Of a stretch of 64,000 nucleotides of DNA, positions 8,715-16,563 are shown one piece after another. Within the stretch, counting starts at the first letter, position 1; the number at the start of each line of letters is the position of its first letter. A program made the position numbers and the translations under genes. The DNA is from Parahoeflea alexandrii (GTDB taxonomy: Bacteria; Pseudomonadota; Alphaproteobacteria; Rhizobiales; Rhizobiaceae): assembly GCF_024105735.1 (NCBI RefSeq), contig NZ_JAAAML010000004.1, positions 496,001 through 560,000 of the forward strand, in the 5' to 3' direction. The notes under the pieces are model-generated. The model was not told where the DNA came from, searched no databases, and saw only the letters and a list, made by a program, of their open reading frames with translations.

Positions 8715-8734
8715 TGTGGTTACTGAAGGTTTAA
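8715..8734 (-). promoter_or_regulatory. Conserved 20-nt flagellin upstream box (copy 3)
   Basis: Minus-strand TTAAACCTTCAGTAACCACA, 140 bp upstream of flagellin 3. Spacing and sequence match copy 2 closely. Confidence 0.5.
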
Positions 8735-8772
8735 TCGGGAATTATTTATTCGACGGGATTGTTTCGGAATGG

Positions 8773-8801
8773 AAAAACGCCGGGGATTGCTCCCCGGCGT
8801 T
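8773..8801 (-). terminator. Terminator of flagellin 4
   Basis: The perfect 11-bp stem AACGCCGGGGA (8776-8786) pairs with 8791-8801 around loop TTGC, with five Ts following on the minus strand. It lies 41 bp past the flagellin 4 stop, the same distance as the identical stem after flagellin 3. Confidence 0.9.
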
Positions 8802-8841
8802 CTTTACATGCTCAAACTCGAAACTTAGTCTTAAGCAATCC

Positions 8842-9816
8842 TTAACGGAACAGCGACAGGACGTTCTGCGAGCTGGAGTTGGCGATCGACAGAGCCTGAA
8901 TACCAAGCTGCTGCTGGGTCTGCAGAGCCTTCAGGCGGGTCGATTCCTCGTTCATGTCCGCGTCGACGAGACGGCCGACACCCTTGGTGATCGAGTCCAT
9001 CAGGTTGGAGACGAAGTCGTCCTGCATGGAGACGCGCTTGTTGACGGCACCGAGGTTCGAAGCGGCATCGGTCATCTGCGTCAGCATCGAGTCGACAACA
9101 CGGATCATGTCGTCAACCTGGGCGTCGGTGGTGGCTGCAGTCAGGGCAATCGCGGTACCGGAAGCCTGCGTACCGGTGGTCGAACCGGTGTCGATCAGGA
9201 AGTAGTCGCGGGTTGCGGTGCCGGTTGCGTTCGGATCCAGCGCGTTGGCATCGATGTCCTTGGTCAGGATGCCGAGGCTTTCGCCGGCGGCACCGATCAG
9301 GGTGGTCGAGGTCACGTCGACGTCGAGCGTGGTCAGCGTGACCAGGCCAGCGGCGTCACGGTTGAAACCGGCAACGATGTTCTTGGTGCCGGCAGCAGCC
9401 GAAGTGGTGTTGTTGAGCCAGTTCTCACCGGAGAACGAAGCGGATTCGGAGATCGAAACCAGCTGGTTCTTCAGTTCTGTCAGTTCCTTGTCGATCTTGG
9501 TCTTGTCGACGCCAGGCTCGCGGGCAGCAACCAGCTTCGCCTTGATTTCGGAGACGACGTCGATGGCCGAGTTCATGCCGGTGTAGGCAACGTCAACCTT
9601 CGCAGCGCCGAGGCCGAGAGCGTCCTGAACGGTGGAGAGAGCCTTGTTGTCCGAACGCATGGTGGTTGCGATCGACCAGTAAGCGGCGTTGTCTGCAGCT
9701 GTCTCAACCCGGTAACCGGACGACACGCGGTTCTGCGTGCTTTCCATGTCGTTGTTGATCGAACGCAGGGTGGCGAGCGCAGACATAGCTGCGGAGTTGG
9801 TCATGATGCTAGTCAT
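8842..9816 (-). CDS. fla: Flagellin 4
   Basis: This 324-residue flagellin is closest to fliP, the position of flaA in Sinorhizobium. It has conserved D0/D1 ends, with small changes (RSINNDMESTQ, QALSIANSSSQNVLSLFR). The middle is identical to flagellin 3 over a 236-bp DNA block, while the segment before it (NIVAGFNRDAAGLVTLTTL) is diverged. Start ATG 9816 is preceded by GGGACA. Its upstream gap of 325 bp is the longest of the four. Confidence 0.97.
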   Translation of the reverse strand: MTSIMTNSAAMSALATLRSINNDMESTQNRVSSGYRVETAADNAAYWSIATTMRSDNKALSTVQDALGLGAAKVDVAYTGMNSAIDVVSEIKAKLVAAREPGVDKTKIDKELTELKNQLVSISESASFSGENWLNNTTSAAAGTKNIVAGFNRDAAGLVTLTTLDVDVTSTTLIGAAGESLGILTKDIDANALDPNATGTATRDYFLIDTGSTTGTQASGTAIALTAATTDAQVDDMIRVVDSMLTQMTDAASNLGAVNKRVSMQDDFVSNLMDSITKGVGRLVDADMNEESTRLKALQTQQQLGIQALSIANSSSQNVLSLFR

Positions 9817-9821
9817 GGGAT

Positions 9822-9859
9822 TGTCCCTTTAAAAAATAACGCAATACTGAGGAGGGACA
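9822..9859 (-). promoter_or_regulatory. Flagellin 4 leader: predicted Shine-Dalgarno-sequestering hairpin
   Basis: UGUCCC (9859-9854) can pair with GGGACA (9827-9822), the Shine-Dalgarno before AUG 9816. The loop is 26 nt and A/U-rich. A CCGGTA direct repeat next to UGUCCC is kept, although the surrounding leader has diverged from flagellins 2 and 3. Confidence 0.6.
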
Positions 9860-9971
9860 TACCGGGCTTATGTTTTTACCGGTCATGCGGTTCGGCATCA
9901 TGCCTGTCGGAACCCCTTGACTTCGCAAGAGTGTTCCTCCCCGTCATGTTGGCACCATAATCCCAGTTGGC

Positions 9972-9996
9972 GCTTTCGAATTGATTAATCGAAAGC
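9972..9996. promoter_or_regulatory. Dyad GCTTTCGA-N9-TCGAAAGC upstream of flagellin 4
   Basis: A perfect 8-bp inverted repeat with a 9-bp A/T spacer, 156-180 bp upstream of the flagellin 4 start and downstream of fliP. No T-run follows on the minus strand, so it looks more like a protein-binding dyad than a fliP terminator. Confidence 0.35.
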
Positions 9997-10017
9997 CAAA
10001 TAAGCGAGTAAATTCAA

Positions 10018-10037
10018 TATAGTTAACCGTCACTTAA
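10018..10037 (-). promoter_or_regulatory. Conserved 20-nt flagellin upstream box (copy 4)
   Basis: Minus-strand TTAAGTGACGGTTAACTATA, 202 bp upstream of flagellin 4, so further away than in the other three genes. It lies in an A/T-rich stretch with a second GTTAACCATAA-like repeat at about 10038-10048. The 325-bp gap 9817-10141 otherwise shows no gene. Confidence 0.4.
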
Positions 10038-10141
10038 GTTAACCATAACAATGCTTGAGATACCGCCACACCGGGCCGGAGAGCAGCATCAAGCGGGCGC
10101 CGGAATCAGGTCCGCGCACGGCTGCTCAGGCGTAAACCTGT

Positions 10142-10879
10142 TTACACAAAGGAGCGAACGAGGCTTCCGACAAGCAGGTTCCAGCCGTCGATGAGGATGA
10201 AGAAAAGGATCTTGAACGGCAGCGAGATCGCCGTCGGCGGCAGCATCATCATGCCCATGGACATGGTGATGGTGGCGACCACCAGATCGATCACGAGAAA
10301 CGGCAGGACGACAAGAAATCCGATCTCGAAGCCGCGCCTGATCTCAGAGATCATGAAGGCGGGGACCAGAACGCGCATGTCGATCTTGCCTTCCGTTTCG
10401 GTCGTCTGGCCGCGCTCGGTGGCAATGTCGATGAATAGGTTGAGATCCTTGGGACGGGTGTTGACCAGCATGAACTCGCGAAACGGGTCGGCGATGAGCT
10501 GGATGGCCTCCTCTTCGCTGACCTGGTTCTCGAGAAGCGGGCTCACGCCCCGCTCCCAGGCGCGATCAAATGTCGGGGCCATGACATAGAAGGTCATGAA
10601 CAGGGACAGGCTGACCAGAATCATGTTGGCCGGCGTCGTGGCCAGCCCCATGCCGGCGCGCAGAATGGCGAAGGCGATGATGAACCGCGGAAAGCTGGTC
10701 ACCATGATGAGGATGCCGGGCGCCACTGACAGAACGGTCAGCAGTCCGAAGGTACGGATGATCCAGCTTGCAACGGATCCGTCAACCGGGGCCTGGAGCA
10801 GATTGGGATCCAGAACCTGGCCGTGCGCCGCCGTTGCAATCGCCATCATGGCTGCAAAGGCTGATAGAAATCGAATCAT
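10142..10879 (-). CDS. fliP: Flagellar export gate protein FliP
   Basis: FliP forms the core of the flagellar type III export gate in the inner membrane with FliQ and FliR. The 245-residue product has a cleavable signal peptide (ending near AAHGQ) and the FliP signatures PRFIIAFAILRAGMG and MRVLVPAFMISEIRRGFEIGF. Four hydrophobic segments are visible. Its ATG overlaps the fliL stop (ATGA). It is the last gene of the flgB-to-fliP run. fliQ, fliR and flhA are not in the window. Confidence 0.97.
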   Translation of the reverse strand: MIRFLSAFAAMMAIATAAHGQVLDPNLLQAPVDGSVASWIIRTFGLLTVLSVAPGILIMVTSFPRFIIAFAILRAGMGLATTPANMILVSLSLFMTFYVMAPTFDRAWERGVSPLLENQVSEEEAIQLIADPFREFMLVNTRPKDLNLFIDIATERGQTTETEGKIDMRVLVPAFMISEIRRGFEIGFLVVLPFLVIDLVVATITMSMGMMMLPPTAISLPFKILFFILIDGWNLLVGSLVRSFV

Positions 10880-11379
10880 TCGATCACAAATGTCCTCAAA
10901 AGGAGGTCGTTGACGCGGCCTTCCGACCGCAACTTCACGCGTTCACGCAGATCCTCGCGCAGATACTGAAAGCCGCGCGGCCCTTCTATCTGCTGAAGCG
11001 ATACGGTGCGCAGATAGGCAAGCATGTCCTGGTGGATCCGATCCGCCATCGCCTGATCGGGTTCATCGATGAACACGAGAGACACTTCGATTCGAATCCA
11101 GTTGTCGGAAGGATATGACAGGTTTGTGGTGATCGGCTCAAGCGCAAGAACGTTTTCCCGCGGTTTGTCCTCAGCCTCTTCCTCTTTTTTCTCGTCCTTG
11201 CCTTCAGAACCTGCAGATGCAGCCGTTTCCGGCTGATCCACCTGCGGCGCGATAATGCCGCCGACCATCCAGCCGCCTCCAGCCGCGACCAGGCTGAGCA
11301 CCAGCACGACCGCAATGGTGACGATCAGACCGGACTTCTTCTTGCCGCCATCGTCTTCTGCGCTTTCAAAGTCAGCCAT
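10876..11379 (-). CDS. fliL: Flagellar basal body protein FliL
   Basis: FliL is a single-pass inner-membrane protein next to the stators. It has 167 residues: a short cytoplasmic tail, a transmembrane helix (about residues 17-40, LIVTIAVVLVLSLVAAGGGW), a Lys/Glu-rich linker and a periplasmic FliL domain (IRIEVSLVFIDEPDQA). The C terminus LLLRTFVIE is usual for the family. It starts 11 nt after the flgH stop and overlaps fliP. Confidence 0.96.
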   Translation of the reverse strand: MADFESAEDDGGKKKSGLIVTIAVVLVLSLVAAGGGWMVGGIIAPQVDQPETAASAGSEGKDEKKEEEAEDKPRENVLALEPITTNLSYPSDNWIRIEVSLVFIDEPDQAMADRIHQDMLAYLRTVSLQQIEGPRGFQYLREDLRERVKLRSEGRVNDLLLRTFVIE

Positions 11380-11390
11380 GGGTCACGCCG

Positions 11391-12095
11391 TCAGATCGGA
11401 GAAAGGATATCGACAAGCTGCTGACCGATCGGCGGTTGCTGCACTTCGGTCAACCGACCGCGACCACCGTAGGAAACCCGGGCTTCCGCAATCTTGTCGT
11501 AGGCCACGGTGTTGTTGTGGTCGACATCGAGCGGCCGGACAATGCCCGCCACGTTGAGAATGCGGAGTTCCTGGTTGACCCGGACTTCCTGGCTGCCGCT
11601 GATGACGAGATTGCCGTTCTGCAGGATGCCGGTGACGACCGCGGCCACACGCAACTGCAGTTTCTCGGACCGTTCAGTCGTGCCCTGCCCCTTGGTCGAG
11701 GTGTTGGAGCCATATTCAAGGTCACCGGCGCCAACGGCGGAGATGACCGGAATGTTCATGCCGAGATTCATGCCGCTCGCATTCTTGCGGCTGCGGTCGG
11801 TGGCATTGTCAAAGCTGGCCTTGTCGTTGATGGCAAGATCGACGGTGAGAATATCGCCGACGCTGACCGCGCGGGCATCCTGAAACAGCTTGGAACGGCG
11901 ATCGTCCCAAAGCGAGAAGCTGCTTGAGCGCGGTGGCGGCTGCTTGGGATATGCCGCCATTTGCGGCGTTTCCCCATAGGCAAGACCGGACCCCACCGGG
12001 CTCATCGACGGCGCCTGACCAACCTCGCTCAAGGTCTGCGAGTTGCACCCGGCCAGGATGAGAGCAAGAACGGTAATGGCTGAAGCCCTAATCAT
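11391..12095 (-). CDS. flgH: Flagellar L-ring lipoprotein FlgH
   Basis: FlgH builds the outer-membrane L ring. The 234-residue product has a lipoprotein signal with lipobox LAGC (Cys at about residue 17). Family motifs include DDRRSKLFQDARAVSVGDIL and, near the C terminus, GRGRLTEVQQPPIGQQLVDIL. It overlaps the motE stop by four bases, so L-ring, P-ring (flgI) and MotC chaperone (motE) genes are translationally linked. Confidence 0.97.
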   Translation of the reverse strand: MIRASAITVLALILAGCNSQTLSEVGQAPSMSPVGSGLAYGETPQMAAYPKQPPPRSSSFSLWDDRRSKLFQDARAVSVGDILTVDLAINDKASFDNATDRSRKNASGMNLGMNIPVISAVGAGDLEYGSNTSTKGQGTTERSEKLQLRVAAVVTGILQNGNLVISGSQEVRVNQELRILNVAGIVRPLDVDHNNTVAYDKIAEARVSYGGRGRLTEVQQPPIGQQLVDILSPI

Positions 12096-12613
12096 GACGG
12101 ATCCTCGGGTTGTTCGGGTGCCGCGGCTGCGGCAATGATGGTCGTGAGGGCAGCCGCCTTCTTGGTATCCATCTCGTTGAGTATCGAGCTTGCGAGTCGC
12201 GGGCTGAGTTTCATGACGATGGCAGCCGCAATGCCCGGCTTGACGATTTCCAGCTGCGCGGCAGCGGAATCGGGAGCCATGTTCTTGTAGATTTCAACCA
12301 GCTGCGAGTCGGCCACCTGCATGAAGTCTTCCCGCTTTTTCAACCATTCGCGGTACTTTTCGGACCGCTCCTCGAGCAGGCCGATCCGTTCGTCGACTTC
12401 CGCCTGAAGCTCTTCGAGCTCCTTCTTCTGCAGAAGATAGCGCTGGTCACGCGCTGCATCGGCGATGTTGCCGCAGAAGGCGCGGATCTCCTCTTCAAGA
12501 GTTGGCGCCGGCGCCTGCTGGGCAAATGCGCCGGGAGCGACCAGGCCCAGAAGGACAACCGCGGCTGCGCCACGGAACCATCTGCGGGAGGGTGACTGCC
12601 GCGCGCTGTTCAT
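12092..12613 (-). CDS. motE: MotE, periplasmic chaperone for MotC
   Basis: MotE is a small rhizobial periplasmic protein needed for folding and stability of MotC. The 173-residue product has a signal peptide (RWFRGAAAVVLLGLVAPGAFA), a central coiled coil at about residues 50-110 (KKELEELQAEVDERIGLLEE) and a C-terminal MgtE-N-like helical segment with LSPRLASSILNEMDTKKAAAL. It sits between flgI and flgH with ATGA overlaps on both sides. The distance from motC suggests co-regulation rather than co-transcription. Confidence 0.9.
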   Translation of the reverse strand: MNSARQSPSRRWFRGAAAVVLLGLVAPGAFAQQAPAPTLEEEIRAFCGNIADAARDQRYLLQKKELEELQAEVDERIGLLEERSEKYREWLKKREDFMQVADSQLVEIYKNMAPDSAAAQLEIVKPGIAAAIVMKLSPRLASSILNEMDTKKAAALTTIIAAAAAPEQPEDPS

Positions 12614-13809
12614 TGCAGCACCAGTTCGGCATGCAGCGCACCGGCTGACTTGATGCCCTGGAGAATGGCGATGATGCCGTCGGGCTTGACGCCGATCGAG
12701 TTCAGGCCGGCGACCAGCGTTCTGAGATCCGGCCCGTCGATGATGGCGACCTGGCCACCGTCGACGCCGGCGGTGATGTCGGTGAGCGGTTCCACGGCTG
12801 TCACGCCGTCAGAGAACGGCAATGGCTGGACCACGGTGGGCGTTTCGTTGATCTGGACAACCAGCGTTCCATGGCTGACGGCAACCTTGGAGATACGGAC
12901 ATCATTGCCGATGACGATGGTGCCGGTGCGCTCGTTGACCACGACACGCGCGGGTGAATCGGTCTCGACGACAAGACCCTCGAGTTCCGCGGTCAGGCGA
13001 GCGAGGTCGGCGCGGGGCGGCTTGCGAACCGCCACAGTGGTGGAATCGCGGGCTTCGGCGATCGGCGTGCCGTAGCGCGCTTCGGAGAATGCATTGATGA
13101 CGTCGGCCATGCCCACGGCCGTTGTGAAATCGGGATTGCGGAGCTGGTAGACCAGCCCCTCGGTCTGTTTGAAGGTCGCCGGAATCTCGCGTTCGATGAT
13201 TGCGCCGCCGGGCAGGCGGCCCGCGGTCGCGGTGCCCTGCTGGAGGATGGCCGCGTCGCCTTGCGCATTGACCGCGGACACGATGACGGAGCCCTGTGCA
13301 ACCGCATAGATCTGGCCGTCCGGCCCCGACAGCGATGTCATGACCAGTGTCCCGCCACGCAGCGAGGTGGCGTCCCCCAGAGAGGAGACCGTGACATCGA
13401 TCCGCGAACCCAGGCTGGCGAAGGGCGGCAGATTGGCGGTGACGATCACGGCCGCAACATTGTTGACCCGCGACGCGCCGCCTTCTGTGGAAATGCCAAG
13501 ATTTTGCAGCATTGCACGGAGCGACTGTTCGGTGAACGGCGAATTGCGGAGGCCGTCACCGGTTCCCTGCAAACCGACGACGAGGCCGTAGCCAATGAGC
13601 TGGTTGTCGCGTCCTGCCTGCAGCGAGGCAATGTCCTTGATGCGCGATGACGCGCCCGCCGGCCGGATGAAGCTCAGCCCCGACCCGGAGGCAAAGTCCT
13701 CGACAGACCGTGAGCCGTTAGCCGCATCCATTGCAGGCCCCGGCCCGGATCCGGCGAGGCAAATCATGGCAATCCAGATGCTGAATATCTTGGCAATCCT
13801 GCGGATCAT
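12610..13809 (-). CDS. flgI: Flagellar P-ring protein FlgI
   Basis: FlgI forms the periplasmic P ring around the rod. The 399-residue product has a signal peptide (about residues 1-26) and strong family motifs: RIKDIASLQAGRDNQLIGYG, LVVGLQGTGDG and the C-terminal VDGGQVAIIDGPDLRTLVAG. Start ATG 13809 overlaps the flgA stop. Insertion of the ring depends on the chaperone FlgA, encoded immediately upstream. Confidence 0.97.
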   Translation of the reverse strand: MIRRIAKIFSIWIAMICLAGSGPGPAMDAANGSRSVEDFASGSGLSFIRPAGASSRIKDIASLQAGRDNQLIGYGLVVGLQGTGDGLRNSPFTEQSLRAMLQNLGISTEGGASRVNNVAAVIVTANLPPFASLGSRIDVTVSSLGDATSLRGGTLVMTSLSGPDGQIYAVAQGSVIVSAVNAQGDAAILQQGTATAGRLPGGAIIEREIPATFKQTEGLVYQLRNPDFTTAVGMADVINAFSEARYGTPIAEARDSTTVAVRKPPRADLARLTAELEGLVVETDSPARVVVNERTGTIVIGNDVRISKVAVSHGTLVVQINETPTVVQPLPFSDGVTAVEPLTDITAGVDGGQVAIIDGPDLRTLVAGLNSIGVKPDGIIAILQGIKSAGALHAELVLQ

Positions 13810-14288
13810 TTCGCGGCCACCCGTATGCTGCCGTTGTCCATAACCGTGCCGGACACGATCAGTCCGGATTCTATGTTGCGGACACGGATGAAATCGCCGA
13901 TCGCCGCATTCTCAAGCGGCGTGCCGGCTGCGGTGATGGTCAGGCCATTGCCGCTGAAGACAAGTTGAACCGTCTTGCCACGCTCGACCGCCCAGGAATC
14001 GCGCAATGCAGCGACCGGGATGGTCCGGCCTGGCAACAATGTGCGGGTGGTCACCTTGCCAAGCACCTCGCTGGTGATCTCGGCATAGCCGCCGCGCAGG
14101 TTCGGGTTGGTGACATCGACTTCGCGAACCATGTCGGCCAGCAGTTCCTCGCCGGGATAGATGGTCCGTTCGGGAACCACCGCGGTGCCGCGGCCGGCCT
14201 GCGCCGCGGGAACGGCGCAGATCAGCCCGGCCAGGACAACTGCCGCGCGAAACAGGCCTTGCAGAGGCGTTGTGGGGCGAAACGTCAT
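13806..14288 (-). CDS. flgA: P-ring assembly chaperone FlgA
   Basis: FlgA is a periplasmic chaperone for P-ring formation. The 160-residue product has a signal peptide (FRAAVVLAGLICAVPAAQA) and an SAF-type domain (RTLLPGRTIPVAALRDSWAV, VQLVFSGNGLTI). It lies 20 bp downstream of flgG and overlaps flgI by four bases. Confidence 0.94.
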   Translation of the reverse strand: MTFRPTTPLQGLFRAAVVLAGLICAVPAAQAGRGTAVVPERTIYPGEELLADMVREVDVTNPNLRGGYAEITSEVLGKVTTRTLLPGRTIPVAALRDSWAVERGKTVQLVFSGNGLTITAAGTPLENAAIGDFIRVRNIESGLIVSGTVMDNGSIRVAAK

Positions 14289-14308
14289 GTCTGCCTTGTC
14301 CCTTGTTG

Positions 14309-15097
14309 TTACCTAAGGTTCTTGGAAACGACGGACGCCATTTCATCCGCCGCCTGAATGATCTTCGAATTCATCTCGTAGGCTCGCTGGGCGGAGATCA
14401 GGTCGGTGATTTCCTTGACAGGATCAACATTGGAGGCTTCGAGATAGCCCTGCTGGATGTGGGCAAACCCGGGATCCGCGGGAACACCGACGATCGCCGG
14501 ACCGGAGGCTACGGTTTCACGGAAAAGGTTGTCGCCGAGCGGCTCAAGGCCGGCCTCGTTGACGAAGTTGGCGAGGGTCAGCTGGCCGAGATCCTGCAAT
14601 TCGACATCATCGCCGATGCGGGCCAGAATCTGTCCGGTGCGGGAAATCTGCACTTCGCTGGTCTCATCGGGGAAAGTGATGCCGGGGACGACCACGTAAC
14701 CGTCGATGGTAACCAATTGGCCGTCGGCGTTGGTGTTGAAGGCGCCGGCGCGGGTGTACTGGGTTTCACCGTCCGGGGTCTCGATCTGGAACCAACCGCG
14801 CCCGACCAGCGCCAGATCCAGCTTGTTCGAGGTGCCGACCAGGCTGCCCTGGATGTGCAGGTTGCGCACGGCCGAGGTCTGCACACCGAGACCGATATGC
14901 GCGCCTTCGGGAACGATCGCCTGGTTGGAGGCATTGGGAACGCCTGAGTTGCGCTCGACCTGGTAGAGCAGATCGGAAAACTCGGCGCGGGCCCGCTTGA
15001 AGCCCGTCGTGTTGATGTTCGCCACGTTGTTGGCGATCACCTCAAGATTGAGCTGCTGGGCATTCATACCGGTAGCTGCGATGGCCAAAGCCTTCAT
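14309..15097 (-). CDS. flgG: Flagellar distal rod protein FlgG
   Basis: FlgG forms the distal rod. It has 262 residues with the N-terminal flagellar rod/hook motif ([20 protein letters not shown]) and the matching C-terminal helix ([20 protein letters not shown]). It is exported without a cleaved signal. Start ATG 15097 follows the fliE stop by 10 nt. Confidence 0.97.
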   Translation of the reverse strand: MKALAIAATGMNAQQLNLEVIANNVANINTTGFKRARAEFSDLLYQVERNSGVPNASNQAIVPEGAHIGLGVQTSAVRNLHIQGSLVGTSNKLDLALVGRGWFQIETPDGETQYTRAGAFNTNADGQLVTIDGYVVVPGITFPDETSEVQISRTGQILARIGDDVELQDLGQLTLANFVNEAGLEPLGDNLFRETVASGPAIVGVPADPGFAHIQQGYLEASNVDPVKEITDLISAQRAYEMNSKIIQAADEMASVVSKNLR

Positions 15098-15107
15098 GGC
15101 GTGTTCC

Positions 15108-15452
15108 TCAGATTTGCATACGTGCGATTTCGAGATAAGCAGTGACCATCTTGTCGCGGATGGCGACTGCGGTCTGCAGCGACTGTTCGGCCGTCATGAT
15201 GGCGTCGACGACATCACGGGTCGGCACCTCGCCGCGGATGGAGGCGAAGGACTGGCCTTCCGCGACCTTGAGGTTGCTCACCACACCTTGACCGAGGTTT
15301 TTCATGGTATCGGCGAAAGAGCTCGGGGACGGGCCCGCTATCGCGGCGGCCATGTTCGGCATGCCGGCTGCACCGGCCATGTCGGCATCGCGCGCGCCAG
15401 CCAGGCCCGAAAGGCCGGAAATGCCGGAAATTCCTGAAATCTTGTCAATCAT
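15108..15452 (-). CDS. fliE: Flagellar basal body protein FliE
   Basis: FliE joins the MS ring to the rod and is an early export substrate. The 114-residue product has a Gly/Ala-rich N terminus and the conserved C-terminal segment [20 protein letters not shown] followed by [10 protein letters not shown]. Start ATG 15452 overlaps the flgC stop (ATGA). Confidence 0.96.
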   Translation of the reverse strand: MIDKISGISGISGLSGLAGARDADMAGAAGMPNMAAAIAGPSPSSFADTMKNLGQGVVSNLKVAEGQSFASIRGEVPTRDVVDAIMTAEQSLQTAVAIRDKMVTAYLEIARMQI

Positions 15453-15874
15453 TGGCCAGCCCTCAGCAGATCGATGGTCATGGATACCAGTTCCCTGGTT
15501 TGTTTGACGGTCTGGAGATTGGCTTCGTAAGACCGGTTGGCCTCGCGCATATCAGCCAGTTCGACCAGGACGTTGATATTGGGCAACTTGACCATGCCAT
15601 TTCTGTCAGCCGCCGGATTTCCGGGGTCGTATTCCATGGTGAACTCGGCCGGATCGACATCGATCTTGGACACTTCGGCACGCGAAGCGCCGAAGGTGCG
15701 GTCGAGTTCCCAGGAGAAACTGATCGTCTTGCGGCGATAGGCGTCGGCTCCCGGCGTGTTCCCGGTCGACTGGGCGTTTGCGAGGTTCTCGGAGAGCACG
15801 CGCATCCGGGTTTCCTGAACATTCAGGCCGGAAGAGGCGATGCGGGAGGCGAGAGTAAGCGGATCAACAGGCAT
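15449..15874 (-). CDS. flgC: Flagellar proximal rod protein FlgC
   Basis: FlgC is a proximal rod subunit. The 141-residue product has the rod motif [20 protein letters not shown] and the C-terminal helix [19 protein letters not shown]. It begins 2 bp after the flgB stop and overlaps fliE. Confidence 0.97.
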   Translation of the reverse strand: MPVDPLTLASRIASSGLNVQETRMRVLSENLANAQSTGNTPGADAYRRKTISFSWELDRTFGASRAEVSKIDVDPAEFTMEYDPGNPAADRNGMVKLPNINVLVELADMREANRSYEANLQTVKQTRELVSMTIDLLRAGQ

Positions 15875-15876
15875 AA

Positions 15877-16260
15877 TCAGCGCCTCACGGTCAGAAGCAT
15901 CATGCGGTGAAAGGCTTTCACCAGTCCCGTGTTCATTTCGTACATGCGTTTGATTTCTCCGGTCTTGCTCAATTCCTGCGGCAGGCTGACCGAGTTTCCG
16001 GAAGGCTGGACATCCACGTCACCAAAGCTTCCGCTGCGGACCGATCCGCGCATCAGGTCTTCCTGGATATGTCCGGGATGGGTTGCCGCCATGCGAACCT
16101 GCGGCTGGGTCTTGTCGAGCACGGCCTCGAATGCCGCCACTTCCCGCGTCGCATAACCGGGTGTGTTTGCATTCGCGATGTTACCGGCAACCACGCTCTG
16201 GCGCACGGTGAGCCAGTGAGATTGCTTGGATGCCAGTTCGAAAAGCTGAATCGGCTGCAT
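15877..16260 (-). CDS. flgB: Flagellar proximal rod protein FlgB
   Basis: FlgB is a proximal rod subunit. The 127-residue product has the motif [20 protein letters not shown] and a C-terminal helix with [20 protein letters not shown]. It is the first gene of flgB-flgC-fliE-flgG-flgA-flgI-motE-flgH-fliL-fliP. The promoter should lie in 16261-16475, upstream of a terminator; no clear consensus was seen there. Confidence 0.96.
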   Translation of the reverse strand: MQPIQLFELASKQSHWLTVRQSVVAGNIANANTPGYATREVAAFEAVLDKTQPQVRMAATHPGHIQEDLMRGSVRSGSFGDVDVQPSGNSVSLPQELSKTGEIKRMYEMNTGLVKAFHRMMLLTVRR

Positions 16261-16475
16261 GGCGTTTCCCTGTCCTTAACAAGCCCGGAGACTAGGCCGT
16301 TAATCTTGCGTGTGCCTTACGGAAGAAAGCCGACGCCGCCCTGCTCCATACCGATGGAACGGACCACCGGTCCCTGCCCCCGCACGGGATCGACCGGCCG
16401 GATGCGACGGGTGTGCATGAAGGCGTCCGACGCGACCGGAGTTGCCCACATATCCGGGGTGTGCACGCGGCGTGA

Positions 16476-16507
16476 AAAAGCCGCCGGAAGCGCATCCGGC
16501 GGCTTTT
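16476..16507. terminator. Strong intrinsic terminator between the fliI unit and flgB
   Basis: The perfect 13-bp stem AAAAGCCGCCGGA (16476-16488) pairs with 16495-16507 around loop AGCGCA. The arms begin and end with A/T runs, so it can work in both directions. It separates the flgF-fliI-DUF transcript from the flgB operon on the minus strand. Confidence 0.88.
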
Positions 16508-16517
16508 AAGGCCTGTT

Positions 16518-16563
16518 AGGTCAGGAAGGGAGCGACTTGGCTCCGGTCAGCTTCACCTGACCT
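16518..16563 (-). other. Nested hairpin at the stop codon of the fliI-linked gene
   Basis: Outer arms AGGTCAGG (16518-16525) and 16556-16563 are perfectly complementary. An inner 5-bp stem GGAGC/GCTCC (16529-16533 with 16540-16544) sits inside. It starts right at the stop codon of the upstream gene, 11 nt before the intrinsic terminator on the minus strand. It may protect the 3' end or assist termination. Confidence 0.4.

Noticed and set aside
5015-9816. Regularly spaced repeats that could suggest a repeat array
   Set aside because: They are four flagellin paralogues with duplicated flanks; there are no short spacers or repeats of CRISPR type.
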